Positions 43,733 through 57,645 of a stretch of 64,000 bases of DNA are shown in pieces. Made by a program: the position numbers and the translations under genes. This DNA comes from Hedera helix (Eukaryota; Streptophyta; Magnoliopsida; Apiales; Araliaceae): positions 58,229,540 through 58,293,539 of the forward strand of contig OX359265.1 in assembly GCA_947179155.2 (NCBI GenBank). Direction: 5' to 3'. The first letter of the stretch is position 1, and each line of letters starts with the position of its first letter. Below the pieces are notes generated by a model. That model was not told where the DNA came from and did no database searches. It saw only the letters and a program-made list of their open reading frames with translations.

Positions 43733-45650
43733 GTCTTTATTGAATTAAATACTTTTACCATATAAATATATGTTAAAAGGATTAGTTTTATTTTTAGAAT
43801 GAAAATCTTAATTGACCTTTATTTTTTCTCAAATATCTTTTTAATGTGTATTTTCTGTAAATTAGTTATCTGTTTAAAAGGAAAGTTAAATGATTATATC
43901 ATAATATGTGGTACTAGAGTAGGTAATCTATGAAACTATCGGTTAAACGAAAAAGACTATTTAAAGATTATATTAAAATATTAATAAGTGCAAAAGGTAT
44001 TAAATCAATATTATTAGAGTGAAACCACCATAAATATTAGTAACGAAATATTATAGAATGTTATAAATACTAAATATGAATTTATTATGTGGAGAGCTGA
44101 TTTCACATTGATCGTATTAAAATATTCATACGACGTTAGTATTGGACCTTTCCTTTCAAATAACTAGTAGTTATGAAGAAAAAAAAAATAGGAATTTGAG
44201 CTTATATTGTAATATGTTGGACGAGGTTGATCAAAATTGACAAAAAGCAACGGTTAATATATTTTTATAATTAATATGTGCAGCTGTTATAGCAGTGTGT
44301 TTAAAATATTACATTTTTTTATAAAAATATCAATCTCTTAACTTTATTGGATTAAATCGAGATAAGGGTGCAATAAAGACAAAATTTAGTCACTTCCATC
44401 TCGTTTCTTATTTATTTATGTTTTTAGAAATTGAAATTTATTTCTTTTATTTATTTTTTGAAGATTTTAATTTTCAATTTTTTTTAACTAGTTAGTTCAT
44501 CATATTTTCTTTATATTAAATATTTATTTATTATTATTCTTTCTTTTTTAATAAAATTAAAAAAATAAATTAATATGTTATATTTATTTCAAGTAATTAT
44601 CTAAAATATTAAACATATTTTTAATCTGTTTGACTTATCCTTAAACGTCAATTAAAAAAAACAAAGAGGGTACTTTTAAGCTGTTTATAAAACACCGTAG
44701 TAGACTATCAAAAGTAAAATGCGGAGGGTGCATAACACGCATAGGCAAGTGAGTGGTGTAATATTGTTTCGACAATGACATTTAGAGAAACACAGCAAAC
44801 CTTAGAGATCTGTGGCAATACTAAATAACAGTAACTGCGGCTACTTCTAGGTTGCCCCACCACGTTATTTCTCTGCGTAAAAAGTAATTTTAAAAGTTAC
44901 ATTAAATTTAATAAATTATTATTTTCATAAATAAAATTTATTATTTTTTATACAAGGCTTAAGTCACATATACGTGTATTCATTTTGTCATTTATTTGAA
45001 GAGAGTCGATAAAATTATCAATTTTTTTTTATAAAAATATCAGTATTTAAATTTATATTATTCTACAACAAAATACTCCATTCTAATTTATAAAGTAAAA
45101 AATTATACTCTCTCGTTGAACATTCATAATAGAAATAGTTTAATTTTTGTGTGTATATAAGGTGTATTAAGATTATAACATGAAATTTAAATAAAAATAA
45201 TTTTATTTAATACATCTATTTCATTAATTATGTATTAAAATTTTATAATTAAAATTTTCGTAAATAGAAATAATAATTCAGCAAATTACTTTTCAAATAA
45301 ATAATAAATGAATTTTACATCTAAATATTTTTTTTTATAAAAATATTAAATTTTATTGATAAAAATAATAATTCTCTAAAATTTGAACACAACTCATATA
45401 TATATATATAAGTTGTCAGTATATAAAACATTAACTATTAAAAAAAATGTACGGCAATTGGAGACAGAGACAAGGACTGAAACATCCTCGAGCAATATCC
45501 TACTACTAATAATATCTTAGTGTGTTGGTTAACAGCTAATTAAGAAAGAGTAAACGAAAGGGAGAATTTTTAGCCTTAGATTTAATTAATTATTTAAAGA
45601 AGAGATTTCTTTTTCAAATTTGACCGACAAAATATATTTTAACTGGGGCC
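43733..45650. other. Gene-free AT-rich stretch
   Basis: No coding region, RNA gene or repeat family recognised. A less AT-rich 200-bp patch at 44690-44890 has no long open frame. Confidence 0.45.
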
Positions 45651-45663
45651 GATCATCCTGGGG

Positions 45664-45710
45664 CTCACGTGACTGGTCACACTAAGTTCGAGATGAAAAT
45701 CACGTGCTGA
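45664..45710. promoter_or_regulatory. Pair of G-box (CACGTG) motifs
   Basis: CACGTG occurs at about 45666 and 45702, the second followed by CTGACTCAGCA. G-boxes bind bZIP and bHLH factors. They are about 850 bp before the CRF promoter's TATA, so they could be distal control elements, but distance weakens the link. Confidence 0.35.
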
Positions 45711-46512
45711 CTCAGCACCCTTGATATTCACTCATTGGGTCAATGTCCTTCATTGGGCCCACTTTTGCTCTGATACACGCATGGAGATGCGAAGAGCAGT
45801 GTTTTCTCTCCGGCTACAACTGGAATTTAATGAGATCTTCCGTTCGATTTTAGGCCGCCTCATTTATGAGAGGGTAGGAATGAAATCGCACGTAAAATCT
45901 AAGAATCTTAATAAAAAAAATATATTAAGAATTTTGATAATATATATATATTTTTTAAAATAATTTTTAGTTTCTGTTGATTTTGATTTGCAACTCATGA
46001 TAGACTATATTTATGTTAGTACTGCTGCCATATGTCTTCTTATGTGAGAGAATAGCTTTTTGGTGCGGAGTCTTTACGAGAAGTTTGCCGCAAATTGACA
46101 CCTTTCACATAATAATTATAACATTTTTTTTAAATTAATTTTGTAATCGGAAGCACACTATTTAAAATCGTTCCATACTTCTAGAAAACTTACCGTATCG
46201 ATTTAAATAATTTTATGTTACATTTTTTGGTTTAAGGAATTGTATTAGAAAAATTTTATATGCGATTTTTATTAACAATCGTACAATACTCACCCATAAC
46301 CTCACAATATAAAATATTGAGATATTTTAACAATTATATTAGTAATCACTATAAGTAAATATGAAAAATATTTAATTAATAAATTACAGTATATAAATAT
46401 ATGTATGGACACTAATTAATATTCCGTAATAAGTAAAATTGAAATAGAATAGTAATAAGTATTTTGGATCAGCTAAGATTGTGATTTCCAAATTTGGGCT
46501 GCTGGTGGATCC

Positions 46513-46519
46513 TATAAAA
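46513..46519 (+). promoter_or_regulatory. Probable TATA box of the CRF gene
   Basis: TATAAAA is followed about 30 bp on by a pyrimidine-rich transcribed-looking leader (46545-47101) that contains no ATG until 47050. Confidence 0.6.
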
Positions 46520-47049
46520 CAGCAATTTCAGTATCCACCGTAACCGAAACTCATTGGTCTCTCTGTTTCTTCCGGTCTTTGCTTGCTCACTACGTTCGAC
46601 TCAATTTTCTCTTTCCTTAAAATAAAATCCCAAACAAAAAAACCATAGGATTCGTAGACGAATCTTGCTACCTATCTCGACTGGTAGCAGCCTTTTTCCC
46701 CTTTAAAACCCACACGCCCACTCCCCTTTCAAGTTCCTCCTCATTCAGATCTCTCTCTCTTCTTTGGAGACTAGCCTAGGGTTCGCTTTGTTTAAAGGCC
46801 TTCTCCTTCTTATATTCCTATCTATCCACACAAACAAGTATTCAAGTTAATTTCTTTGAAACCCACTTTTTTAAGTTTCTTTTTGTCAATTTTTTCTGAC
46901 CGGCGTCTCCTTGATTATCCCTGGGTTTTGAAGCTTCTCTTTTACGGTTTCCCTTTTTTTGGTTCACTCCGGCAATCTATATCTTTAATATTCGTCTTAC
47001 CACAAAGAAATCTTCCTTTACTTTCACACCCTTTCTGAAATCCCTTTTT

Positions 47050-47085
47050 ATGGTCTGGTCTTCTATGCCAGTAGACAAAATCTGA
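47050..47085 (+). promoter_or_regulatory. Upstream ORF (11 codons) in the CRF leader
   Basis: ATG at 47050 opens MVWSSMPVDKI and stops at TGA 47083-47085, 16 nt before the CRF ATG. It is the only ATG I find in the ~550-nt leader. A uORF this close usually reduces initiation at the main ORF. Whether it is conserved is not known from the sequence alone. Confidence 0.6.
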
Positions 47086-47101
47086 GGGGAAGTTTGTTTG
47101 A

Positions 47102-48241
47102 ATGAGAGAGATGGATCAGGGTATGTTGTGTCCTATCAAATTCACGGAGCACCGGAATATCACCAAAAAATTGATTAAGCCATCAACAACCCAAAAGCCT
47201 AACAAGTTTTCTGATGGCCGTGGACCGAGAGTTGTGCGAATTTCTGTAACGGATCCCGATGCTACGGACTCCTCGAGTGATGACGAAGAGGGGCTGTTTT
47301 GTAGACAACGGGTTAAGAAATACGTGAGTGAAATAAATATCGAAGCTGCCTGTAAATCCAACGTGGTTTCTCAAATTAATCAAAAGAAGATTTTGGGAAT
47401 TAGCGGGGAAACCCTCCAGGCTAAAGTTAAGCCTATGAAGGCGGGTCCGGGTCCGGCGAGAAAGTTCCGCGGTGTACGGCAACGGCCGTGGGGCAAATGG
47501 GCGGCCGAAATCAGAGACCCAGCGCGGCGGGTTAGGCTTTGGTTAGGGACTTACAATACTGCGGAAGAGGCGGCAATGGTATATGATAATGCCGCGATTA
47601 AGCTTAGGGGGCCGGATGCTTTAACTAACTTTGTCAATCCCCCAAAGCCGGAGATTAACGCGGCTTCTCCACCCTCCTGCTACGAAGAGTCTGGTGAAGA
47701 GTCACATAACCTCTGTTCTCCGACTTCAGTTCTACGGTTCAGAACTCATTCTAGTGAAGAAGCTGAACTTTTTCAGAGTCAGTCCGAAACGGTCAAAGAT
47801 TTTGCTAAAGAAGGTGAAGAGTGTCAGTCAGTTAACGAACCGGTCATGAACACGACTTTTGAAACAGTTGTAGAGCCGGAGCCGTGTCATGCCTTTGATC
47901 ATCAAGAAGTTGGGGAGTGTCAAAGTGAAACTTACTTGTCCGGTCAAAGTGAAACTTATTTGCCAACGGACATTCCTTTCTTACATAACGTGTTTGATTT
48001 TCAGTCCCCTGAACCGATATCTTTTGATGTTGAACCGGGTTTTTGTGATAAGTTGTTGGGGGATGATTTTGGTATTCCATTTAATGAGGCTGCATTTTTT
48101 GAGAATGAATGGTTCAGTGGGGATTATGGAACATCAAATGATTTGGTAATGGGTGACACTGGATCACCATCATTGTCCCAAGTTGACGATTACTTTCAAG
48201 ATATCAACGGCGACTTTTTCACTTCGGATGCGGTGAATTGA
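47102..48241 (+). CDS. Cytokinin response factor-type AP2/ERF transcription factor
   Basis: Single exon, 379 aa. The N-terminal CRF domain (about 10-60; PIKFTEHRNITKKL, then RVVRISVTDPDATDSSSDDEE) defines the CRF group and mediates interaction with cytokinin phosphotransfer proteins in known members. The AP2 domain spans about 121-178 (FRGVRQRPWGKWAAEIRDP; LWLGTYNTAEEAAMVYD), with the ERF-type Ala and Asp positions that favour GCC-box binding. SPTSVLRF (206-213) is the conserved CRF motif and possible phosphorylation site. The acidic C-terminal half looks like an activation region. A short repeated segment (SETYL...SGQSETYL) occurs near 276-290. CRFs act in the nucleus. The start at 47102 is the first in-frame Met; a second Met four codons on is also possible. 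The exact CRF number cannot be assigned. Confidence 0.93.
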   Translation: MREMDQGMLCPIKFTEHRNITKKLIKPSTTQKPNKFSDGRGPRVVRISVTDPDATDSSSDDEEGLFCRQRVKKYVSEINIEAACKSNVVSQINQKKILGISGETLQAKVKPMKAGPGPARKFRGVRQRPWGKWAAEIRDPARRVRLWLGTYNTAEEAAMVYDNAAIKLRGPDALTNFVNPPKPEINAASPPSCYEESGEESHNLCSPTSVLRFRTHSSEEAELFQSQSETVKDFAKEGEECQSVNEPVMNTTFETVVEPEPCHAFDHQEVGECQSETYLSGQSETYLPTDIPFLHNVFDFQSPEPISFDVEPGFCDKLLGDDFGIPFNEAAFFENEWFSGDYGTSNDLVMGDTGSPSLSQVDDYFQDINGDFFTSDAVN

Positions 48242-48244
48242 TAT

Positions 48245-51026
48245 AATCTCAAAATTCTTGTGGCTGGTTTGCCAGTTTTGTCTCCGGCAATTTTGTACCT
48301 GCCACAATAATATTCCGACTTCATAGATTAATTATTTGTTTAAATGTCTCTGCTAAAAATAAGCATGGAGTTTTGTTAGGATTTTATATATTTTCTAATA
48401 AGAGTTTTTTGAGGGTTGTATTATGCGATATTGATTTAATGAAGTATTATTATTATTGCATAATCTTATTATTAATATTATTATTTTGGGTTGTGTTTAG
48501 GTAAGGTATCTCTAAAAAAGGAAAAGGAAAAACATAAATAATAATTTAAAGAAAAAAATTAATAAATATAAGTGTAATTGTTTATATTTAGAATATTTTT
48601 CTTTTAAAAAATTATCAAACTATAATATAAGGAATAATGATTAAGAAAATTCCAAACAAATATTTAGATATTGGTTTTTTCAACGGGTCAAATCAAATTA
48701 TAGGGTCTAATGCTCTGTCTAGACATATCTTCTTGAGTTATTTTAATCTATCACTTACTCACCAAAAAGATTATCACGGAAAGTATTGATGATGATTAGT
48801 AACAACTTACACAAGTGATAATATGTAGGAGCAACTTTTTGATATATTATTTATTTTTATTAAATATTTATAGGAGAGGACCCATTTATGAATATCATAT
48901 TTATATGCACGTAAAATATCAATTCTTTTAAAAAATTTAATGTTGTGGAGAAGTCAACGAGGCCTAGTTTAAGTCGGAACAACTTTGTGGGTTAAATTCA
49001 TATTTATACATACATTATGTAGGCAGGCATATATGTGGATTGGAATTTAATATGTCATAATTGCTTGTCAATATTTTCTTATGAATTTTGAAATATTTTA
49101 ACTGAATAAATGCTGGAAATAATAAATGTTTCTAGTTTTTTGAAACAGTTTTGATAGTACTCACTATATTTTGGATTAAAAAATATCTAAAATTCAGCTT
49201 TTGTATTTTAATTTCCCCCAAAACTACTTCTTTTGGGAAATTCATAATAGCAAAATCATGTACCTACCCTACATTTAATTGGTTTACTTTTTACAGAAAA
49301 AATGTTAAAAAAATAAGTTCAACGTTTCGAAATTCCCTATAATAACATTTATGACATAACTTAAGTTTATGCAAATAGGTATGGAACTAGAAAATAAATT
49401 AATAAAAAAAAAAAAGGCATAGAGAACATCCCATAATTATCAAATCAAGACCACATTGGCAACTTAAAATATTTTCTCTGTCATCTCAAATCAATTGAAG
49501 CAGCTAATTTTGAACAAATGATGGGTCCATAATTCATACATTTTAATTATTTAATTTTCTTCATTTTAATATTTTTAATAGTTTAATTAATTAGCTTTAT
49601 TTTATTTTGTAGGAATTTAATAAATAAAAGAAGTTGAATTAAAAAAAGAGTCTTAGAAGCTTACTGATTAATACCTATTTGGTCTCCAATAAAGCGACGT
49701 ACAAGGGAAGAATATTTGAAAGATGGATAAACTGATTTTATATAGAACATTGAAAAAAATTTGACCAAGTTCTTTGTTTATGGTTTGGAGCACAAATAAT
49801 TTATCCCTATAAATAAAGGAGTGAAAATTATTATGTATTAGTTTAGGTTAGGATTAGGAGTAGAATTAAAATATTTATTTCATTGTAAGCTAGCTGGAAT
49901 ATCTTAATAAAGAGAGTTTTCTTATTTTATATCTAATCTTCTTATTCTTTACCATAATTATTTTATTTATTTTAATGTTTGAGCTAATTTTTTAGATCTA
50001 AGATGAAGATGAAATTAAAAATTATTCATGACAGTATTGTTCATCTCTCCTATTATTTATACTTTAATGTTTAATTGATTTTGTCTTCATTTTTCATTAT
50101 TGAAATGCATTTATTTTATAATTCTTATGTGATTTTAAATTAGTGAAGAGATTTTAATAAATTATTGTTAAAATATTTATTTTTTATAATTCATACTTAC
50201 TCTAATAATTTGATGGATTATAGTTATAATCTTTAAATTTTTATAGTTTGTGCTTGTTAAATTTTTATAGTCTAGGTAATTACAAAATTACTACATTAAA
50301 GAGAAGGGAGATCAAAATTATAATTAATTTTTACCATTAATTGTTTTGTTTTTTCGAATTATGTACATCAAACCAGTTGCACAATTTGAGTTATAAAAAT
50401 ATGAGAGATTGAATTATTTGTTATGTTTATTATTTAGTGGATTTGAATTTTCTAAATTGCTTTCTTATTATTAATTTTCATCTTTTAGTTAGTTTAGTTA
50501 TTATTTTTAATTATAGTTAATCAAATTTTTCATCTTTATTTTTAATTTGTCTGATATATATATTAAGGATATTTTAAAATTAATTTAGTCCGTTTAGTTC
50601 AATCCGTACTTACTAGTTTTTCAATTTAACACTGTGCAATTAATGTTACATAATATATTCACATCACAAATGACTTTTTATAAGAACCACATCTTGTTCT
50701 ATTCATATTATCCTAAAAAAAAAAAAAAAAAAACCTATCAACGCACAATCATCTCCAACTACAAAATGGTAGAAGAAGAGAACATTACATGTGAGCTTTT
50801 ACCAACTCAACCTAGGACTAAATGGGATCATAATTATGTTGTCTGATGATATGAATGAGTGAAAATGGACCGGGAAGAATTCTATTCCAATCCACATCTT
50901 TACATGTCCACTTGTTAATTAACAAAGCAAACTTAAAACGTTTTCCCATGATTTCTTGACGAAAGCATTGGGATAGTTCATAGTAAGAAAATGTTGGGTT
51001 TTTTTTTAATTCAAAAAGATTTAAGC
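48245..51026. other. Gene-free AT-rich region after CRF
   Basis: The CRF 3' flank, then 2.7 kb of AT-rich DNA without supported genes. An A-run of about 18 lies near 50716-50733. Confidence 0.45.
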
Positions 51027-51192
51027 CCTCCATTCTAAATTAAATGCTCAATTTAAAATTATTTTTTTTACTCAAATTGACTATTTTTAGAATTAATAAT
51101 TAAAATATATAAATATATTTATAAAATTAAAAAAATTGGGTTTAATAGCAAATTGTATATACTTTCTTTTTAATTTAGGACATAAGGAGTAT
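51027..51192. mobile_element. Stowaway-like MITE, decayed
   Basis: CCTCCATTCTAAATTAAAT at left and the reverse complement of the right end (CTCCTTATGTCCTAAATTAA) are similar. The interior is AT-rich. Ends approximate. Confidence 0.45.
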
Positions 51193-52106
51193 AATATAAG
51201 TAATACTTGATTCGTCTAATAACAAAAGTCTCATTTATTTTGTTTTATATCAATTTTTAAAATTTTAAATTTTAAAATTGATATGAATTTATTTGATTTT
51301 GATTAATATAATGGGTAATTTGGTAAAATACATAAAAAGTAATATTAAGTACGTAAAATATATTTTAGAAATTAAAATAAATATATGTCATAATTTAAAT
51401 TTTAATATTTTATAAATTAATTAGAAATACTCAAATAAATCTATTTTTGAAAAATAGATTTAGTAATATTATATATTTATTTATTTTTAAAAAAAAATGG
51501 ATGGACCAATACTTGGCATAGAAGGCGTGGAGGAAGTAATAGGAAAATGATATATTGTCAATGTCTACATGTAATAAGTGATTTTTTTTTTATAGGCCTA
51601 TCAAATCTTATATAGTAATAATAAGTTTCGTAACTATAATTCGATATATATAAATTAATGTTTGTATGGATTTTTCAAAGGAATAAATGGCGGCCCATTT
51701 TAATGGGTGGTAGTGGTAGTTGGTTGGCCGCCTACTAGTGCCAGCTAGACTAGTACTCGTACAAAAATAGTAAGATTTGGGTCAATTTTATGGTAATGGG
51801 TGGGGTAATATATTACCCAAAATATATATATATCCGTGTACAAAACTTTTTCATGCTTTTCCACAATGCGACAGTTGATGAAAATCCTTTTGAATTTGCT
51901 TTTTAATATACCTTTAATTAATTTGATTTTTTTTCCTATTTTAATTTTCTTCATGTTTGTTGGTCCACCGAAATTAGTATGGTTGTATTTGGGAAGCCAA
52001 TTATAACTAAAATGCCAAAAAAATGTTTGGACCACTTTTCTCTTCTGGTGTATCACGAGTTTCAATCTAGATCTATTCTCCTTACTTAGCCAAATTGGTT
52101 ATACTC

Positions 52107-52480
52107 CGTTTTTTCAATAATTATAGGTATAATTTTTTTAACCTCTTCTTAAAATATAAGATTATTATTAATTTTTATAGTTAATTTATGACATATTTTA
52201 AAATTTAAAATTTAAAATTGTCATAAATTTGTTTGTCTTTAATCATATAATGATGAATATTGTAAATTATATAAAAAATATTATTAATTATAATATTTAT
52301 TTTTTTGTAATAGTTAATGAAGTCCGTCAATTTTGAGTTTAAAAATAATCATATAATGATGAATATTATAAATTATCTAAAAAATATTATTAATTATAAC
52401 AGTTATTGTTTCGTAATAGTTAATGTAGCACGTTAATTTTGAATTTAAAAATATTTCATATTAACATTCAAAAATCAATA
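52107..52480. repeat. MITE-like repeat with an internal ~108-bp tandem duplication
   Basis: ATCATATAATGATGAATATT starts two units near 52242 and 52349, each running through AAAAAATATTATTAATTATAA and GTAATAGTTAATG. It is the same sequence family as the MITEs at 38499 and 43498. Confidence 0.6.
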
Positions 52481-52704
52481 AAAACTCAATTTCTCAATAT
52501 ATTTTCTTGATTTATATTAGCTCACCACATACTCATTCAAAAAGTTATTAGTAAATATATATACCGAGTACCTTTAATTTGTGTGCGTGTTATATATTTA
52601 TACCAAATAAACTCTCATGTTTCAATGTGAAAGTGAATGTTGCACCACACAAAAATCCGACCGAAAATGACTCCACTTTATTGGTACTTCGCCCCCAAAT
52701 TGGA

Positions 52705-52706
<2 letters not shown>

Positions 52707-52764
<58 letters not shown>
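52707..52764. repeat. (GT)24 followed by (AT)5
   Basis: Uninterrupted dinucleotide repeats. Confidence 0.97.
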
Positions 52765-55700
52765 TGATGTCTAATAAGTTAAGTTTGAATGTCTAATTTT
52801 GAATTCAGATACATCTAAATCAATTAATTTATGATGTCAGATAAATAAAGAAAGACAAATTTGTGAACTGGCCGAGTGTGCATCAGCTTCGTTAAGAACC
52901 ATTAATTTTCAGAAACAAAATGTCGATCACAAGAACAAAAGTAGTAAATTTTAAAAACAGAAACAAAACAAAATAGAATAATAAAACTCAGATAATTGCA
53001 GGATTTTGAAATATATGACTGGATACAGGCCTCGGGAGATTTATAATACCCCAATATATCTTGTAAGAATTACAGTGGCCGGTGTTGACCAATGGCTGTC
53101 GAGATGAAGCTAGGTAACATGACGTTCTGCAAAGAGCCCACAGAGGAAGATAAAATATAAGGACCAGTGAATATATTAATTTTACTCTTTACTTTCTAAA
53201 ATTAGATATACTTTTTGACTGGTTTTTCTTTTTATTAATTTGTAAAATTTAAAATTAATAAGATTTTTTTTATATATTAATACAAATAATTATAATAGTT
53301 AGTATATAAATGATGATTAATTACTACTAATAGGAAAATCCATGCATGCATGCATTAACTGATTAATCAAAAACCATAAATACATGGTATTATTGGTTAG
53401 CTTTGATGGAAAATATAATCCATGGTATTATTGGTTTTCCAGCATTCAAGCTAGCCTAGCCTTGAGGTCGTAATTACGAGAGTCATGTAGCCACACAATT
53501 AAACAATTTAGGTTAACTGATTGATCAGCTCCAGCAGCCGCCTCAATCTCATAATCATATATACAAATTATTACTCCCTTCTTTTAATTAAGAATATAGT
53601 TACATTAATAGTTAAACTACGGATTTTTAAGAAAAATATTATTTTTTCAAACTGATTATAAGTAAAAATATTAGTAATAGTGGCATAAAAGAATTAAATC
53701 AAGTAAAAATAAAAGTAATGACATGTTTTTAATTAAATTCTTGTCACTTTTTATTCTAATACTATAAATATACTTCTAATATTAAAATCGATATATATAT
53801 ATATATATATATAAAAATTTAAACCCATGCTAGCTAATATTCAATTCATTTTGGCATACGCACTAGCTACTCTCGGACAAACCTATCAGCCATATATTCC
53901 ATTAGAATCTGCTCCAAATCACATACAGATTACAAATACAAGAAGCAAGCCATACACATACACGTACAGTAGATGTATACTTACTTATGTATGTGCTGTA
54001 ATCTATGTAAAGTACTGTATCGAAAGTGTATTAATGTACAGCTAGGAGGAGGAGTTGCCAAAAGAATTGAAGGCACACTATACCCGACTCACCAGCTAGC
54101 TAGCGGGTTAAATACTTGCATTAATATCAATTTATATATGTTCCCTCTCCTTCTTTTCATTAAAATTTACAATAATTATAAATTTATTATCTTAATTCTG
54201 AAATCAAATAGACTTTATTAGTTTTAAATTTTAAAATTTTGTGAATTGACTTAAAAAATTTAAAATTCTAACTTTGTTTTTAGGGATCGAATAGATGGAG
54301 TAGTAAAAAGAGTGTGCGGCATTAATTGGTTGTTTTAGTCTTTTAGAGGTACTGAAAAAGAAAGCTCAACTTATATGCTACTGGTATGGTACGTCGGAGT
54401 AGTGTTGTAATGCAATTTAATGAACAACGACCACACCTGAACTAATTTTATATGTATATTAATTATCAACCTGCAAGAAATTAATCCAGCTACCGGTAAC
54501 ATTAAATATTCCTAATTAATTACTGATCACTGACTTTGCTACCTCATACATCCATCTCGATCTCTTTTTGTTTCTGACCAGTCTCTCTCTTGTCGCTAGT
54601 TTGGGCCCCCTAACTCTCATTTGTACATGAATGAATTGGAGTAATTTACTTCATCATCAGCTTAGCCTTGGCCTTAGCCCCGCTAGAAATTATGCAAGTT
54701 TAATATATTATCAACTTTATTTTTCTTCATCTTTTTGTAATGTTCATTGCCGTCCACTATATGCATGGTACGTATATAGCTTAGCCTTGGAAGCTGTGGG
54801 GTTTTTAAGGAAATCACTAATGGAAACTCCCTGATAAGAACAGAAATTCCGAGCTAGAATGAACCATTATTTTTCATTGATATATTCTCATATCTATGTA
54901 TTCCAGTACAGTATTTATATTAACAAAGTCCTAACCTATAACAGAAGATAACAAACTTACAATAGTATTTATATTAACAAAGGCTTAATTTATGACAGAA
55001 TGTAGCAATAACAAAGCCTTAATCTATAACAGAATATAATAATAACAAAAACCTATAACATAATGTAACAATTGTCAAAATACATGTTGTAATTGATCTT
55101 TTTTCATAATTTGCTGTTAACAAAATTTAAATTTTGGACTTTTATATTAATAAAAGTGAGTTAAAATAGTAGATCAAGTGATCATTGATAAATAAAATTA
55201 AAACTCAATTATTCCAGGCTCTAATATCTAATTAGCACTCTCCAAGCAAATCTCAGAGTAATCAACACCTGAAGGGCCATATCAATGAATTGTCCCAATC
55301 CCGATTAATTGTTGCCTGATTGCCGTTATCCGTATGATCATAGTGTCAAGTTTTATTATTACGACTAAAAAGTCAAAATAGTACTATTTCTATGACTAAA
55401 ACTTTTCATGATGCGAAAAAATAAGGTAGGTAACACGTGAAATCAGAGTGTGGGCTTCCAAGTCCACCCAAATCTTAATAATCATGCTCATTTCCAACTA
55501 GATCGATCACACTTATCATGAGCCACGTGGTAATGGCAGAAAATTCAGTGGGTCGAAGCCCAAATTTGTAGGGCCCATAAGGTCCTTCACAATAACCTTT
55601 TCTAGTTTTTATCTACCGACATACTCGCTAATGGGCTCATGTAAACCGGAAGAGTTGTTTGGGTCCGTGCTAGCGTCTGAGTCAATCACGGAAATGATGA

Positions 55701-57640
55701 GCCAGCCCTTGAGGACCTTGACTACGGCTCAGGTTTGTTGTTCACGCTCCCGTGTGACATGGTGCGTGAATTACTTTGCTTTTATGTACTTTGATTTTTA
55801 TTCTATTTTTGGTTTAAAATATTTACTCGGTTTTTAAAAGTCAATAGTTACCTTCTAAATTTTCTCATAGTAATAGCAAAAGTTATATACATGCAAATAA
55901 CAATTATTAATTTTCAATTTTTTTAAAAATTGTAAGGTGCAAACTATGCGTGTAGACTTGCAGAAATATGAGAGTTCAAATGGGAGAGGTTTATAAAAAA
56001 ATATTATATTATGTTCTTTAATTTGAGTTCAAATGAAGTATCGACTAATATCAAACTATTTGGTATAGAAGATTTGTCGTGGATCAAACTGAGATGAGTA
56101 AGACAAAGTCACATCAAAACTATAAAAATAAATATTAAAGGGGGAAAAAATGAAGTGAAGTGGAAAACAAAAACAAGCACATCAAATTTCAAAATATTGG
56201 AGAATTAATTCCATATAAGACAATTGCATAGCATCATTTCCTTCTGAATGTTGACTTGGAACAATTGGGTAAAAAATATTAGAAGATTTTGTTTCTGATT
56301 CTTGATTAGGAAAATATTAAAAAGGCAGACACATTTTTGAAGGATGTTTTCTTTTAGTTATTATGCCCCTCCCCCCTCTAAAGTACAAAGTTAAAACACA
56401 TTTGGATGATTAATGTAGCTTAGCTAGTCATGGATCCATCCATCCAATAGGTTCAGAACTCAAAGAAAGTGTTTGCACCCAATTAAAAAATGTGAAGGGG
56501 CCATTATGGTGTTTTCCTACTTGAACAGTAACAGCCAGCCCTTTCGTGACAAGCAATTAAATTATATTTGGATGAAAGACTCAAAAGGCACATCCATATC
56601 TATACATTCTATACAAAATCACCTTACTTTTCCGACATCCTATTTGCCAAGGGTGCTGGACTGGGCTTCTTCCTCCCATTATTTCTTGACCTTTTACACC
56701 TTTCACTTTTATATTTATATTAATATTCCCCATTTTATGATCAAGTGAAACGAAATGACAAGTACTTTCGGTTGATGTGATGGGAGTTGGTTAGGCGTGG
56801 AATATGATAGACTTGCAAGGATCCCTGTGCAGAAATTTTTGAATAATGGGAGGAAATTTTACTTTAATTTACACATTTGACAGGTAGGTTTTATAGACTT
56901 TATGGTGGATCTTGATGTTGATATCCCCTGCCAAAAAGAAGCAATTTGGTTTCTAATCTCTCCGGTCTCTAGCCTGAACCCAAATTCTTTTGTTGATTTT
57001 TTCTTTTAAGAAATAGTGAAATGTGTATATAATGATTTGGATTTTATATTCTTGCTTTAAATAAAAAATTTATGTCAAAATATGCCATGCAAATCTGAAT
57101 ATTTTTAAAAGTAAAAAAAAATGACTATTTTTTTTTTAGAACCTACACCATGACGATTTCAATTCTTTGGGGTGCATTTCACCCTATGACCCTAGGAGCA
57201 AAGTTGGGAAAAAGGTCAAGAGGACAACGAAAGAGAAAGTTCGAAAAAACTTATCTTTTAATCATCTGTGACCTTGTTAAATTATGATTTCTTACTACTA
57301 GAACGTGCAATATTTTACGGTAAAAACGAAAACAATTATTATCACTAAGCTATCGCGTTTAGTTTAAAATTGACATTTCTTATTAGAAATGAGGTAGTAT
57401 TTTTCTTAGTTTAGTTAGAGAGGACCTACTTAACTAGAAAGTTAACAAGCACAAAACAGATTCGAAGTTAATAGTTGAGCAGATTTCACCCTCACATCGT
57501 CCTTATCGAGTATCTAAAGAATAAGCAAAAACTGGCATACAACTACAGACCACTTCAAATGACAACTAACAAGTGATTCCCTTGACAAATGCATACAACT
57601 ACGGACCACTTCAGATAACAACTACCAAATGATTCCTTAA
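52765..57640. other. Gene-free region
   Basis: 4.9 kb without a supported gene. It includes an (AT)n tract at about 53791-53813. Near 55230-55218 (minus strand) GATATTAGAGCCTGG resembles a degenerate Copia primer-binding site. ACGTG motifs occur at about 55434 and 55526. Open frames of 66-91 codons show no family resemblance. Confidence 0.4.
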
Positions 57641-57645
57641 GAACT

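Noticed and set aside
46856..47038. 60-codon frame in the CRF leader as a second uORF
   Set aside because: It has no ATG; the frame opens at TTG, and the pyrimidine-rich leader simply lacks stops.
54540..54620. microRNA precursor or tRNA in this less AT-rich patch
   Set aside because: No match to plant miRNA families I know, no convincing foldback arms and no tRNA box pair.
55118..55235. Copia-type primer-binding site and LTR (minus)
   Set aside because: GATATTAGAGCC is only partly like the tRNA-Met complement, and no matching second LTR is visible.
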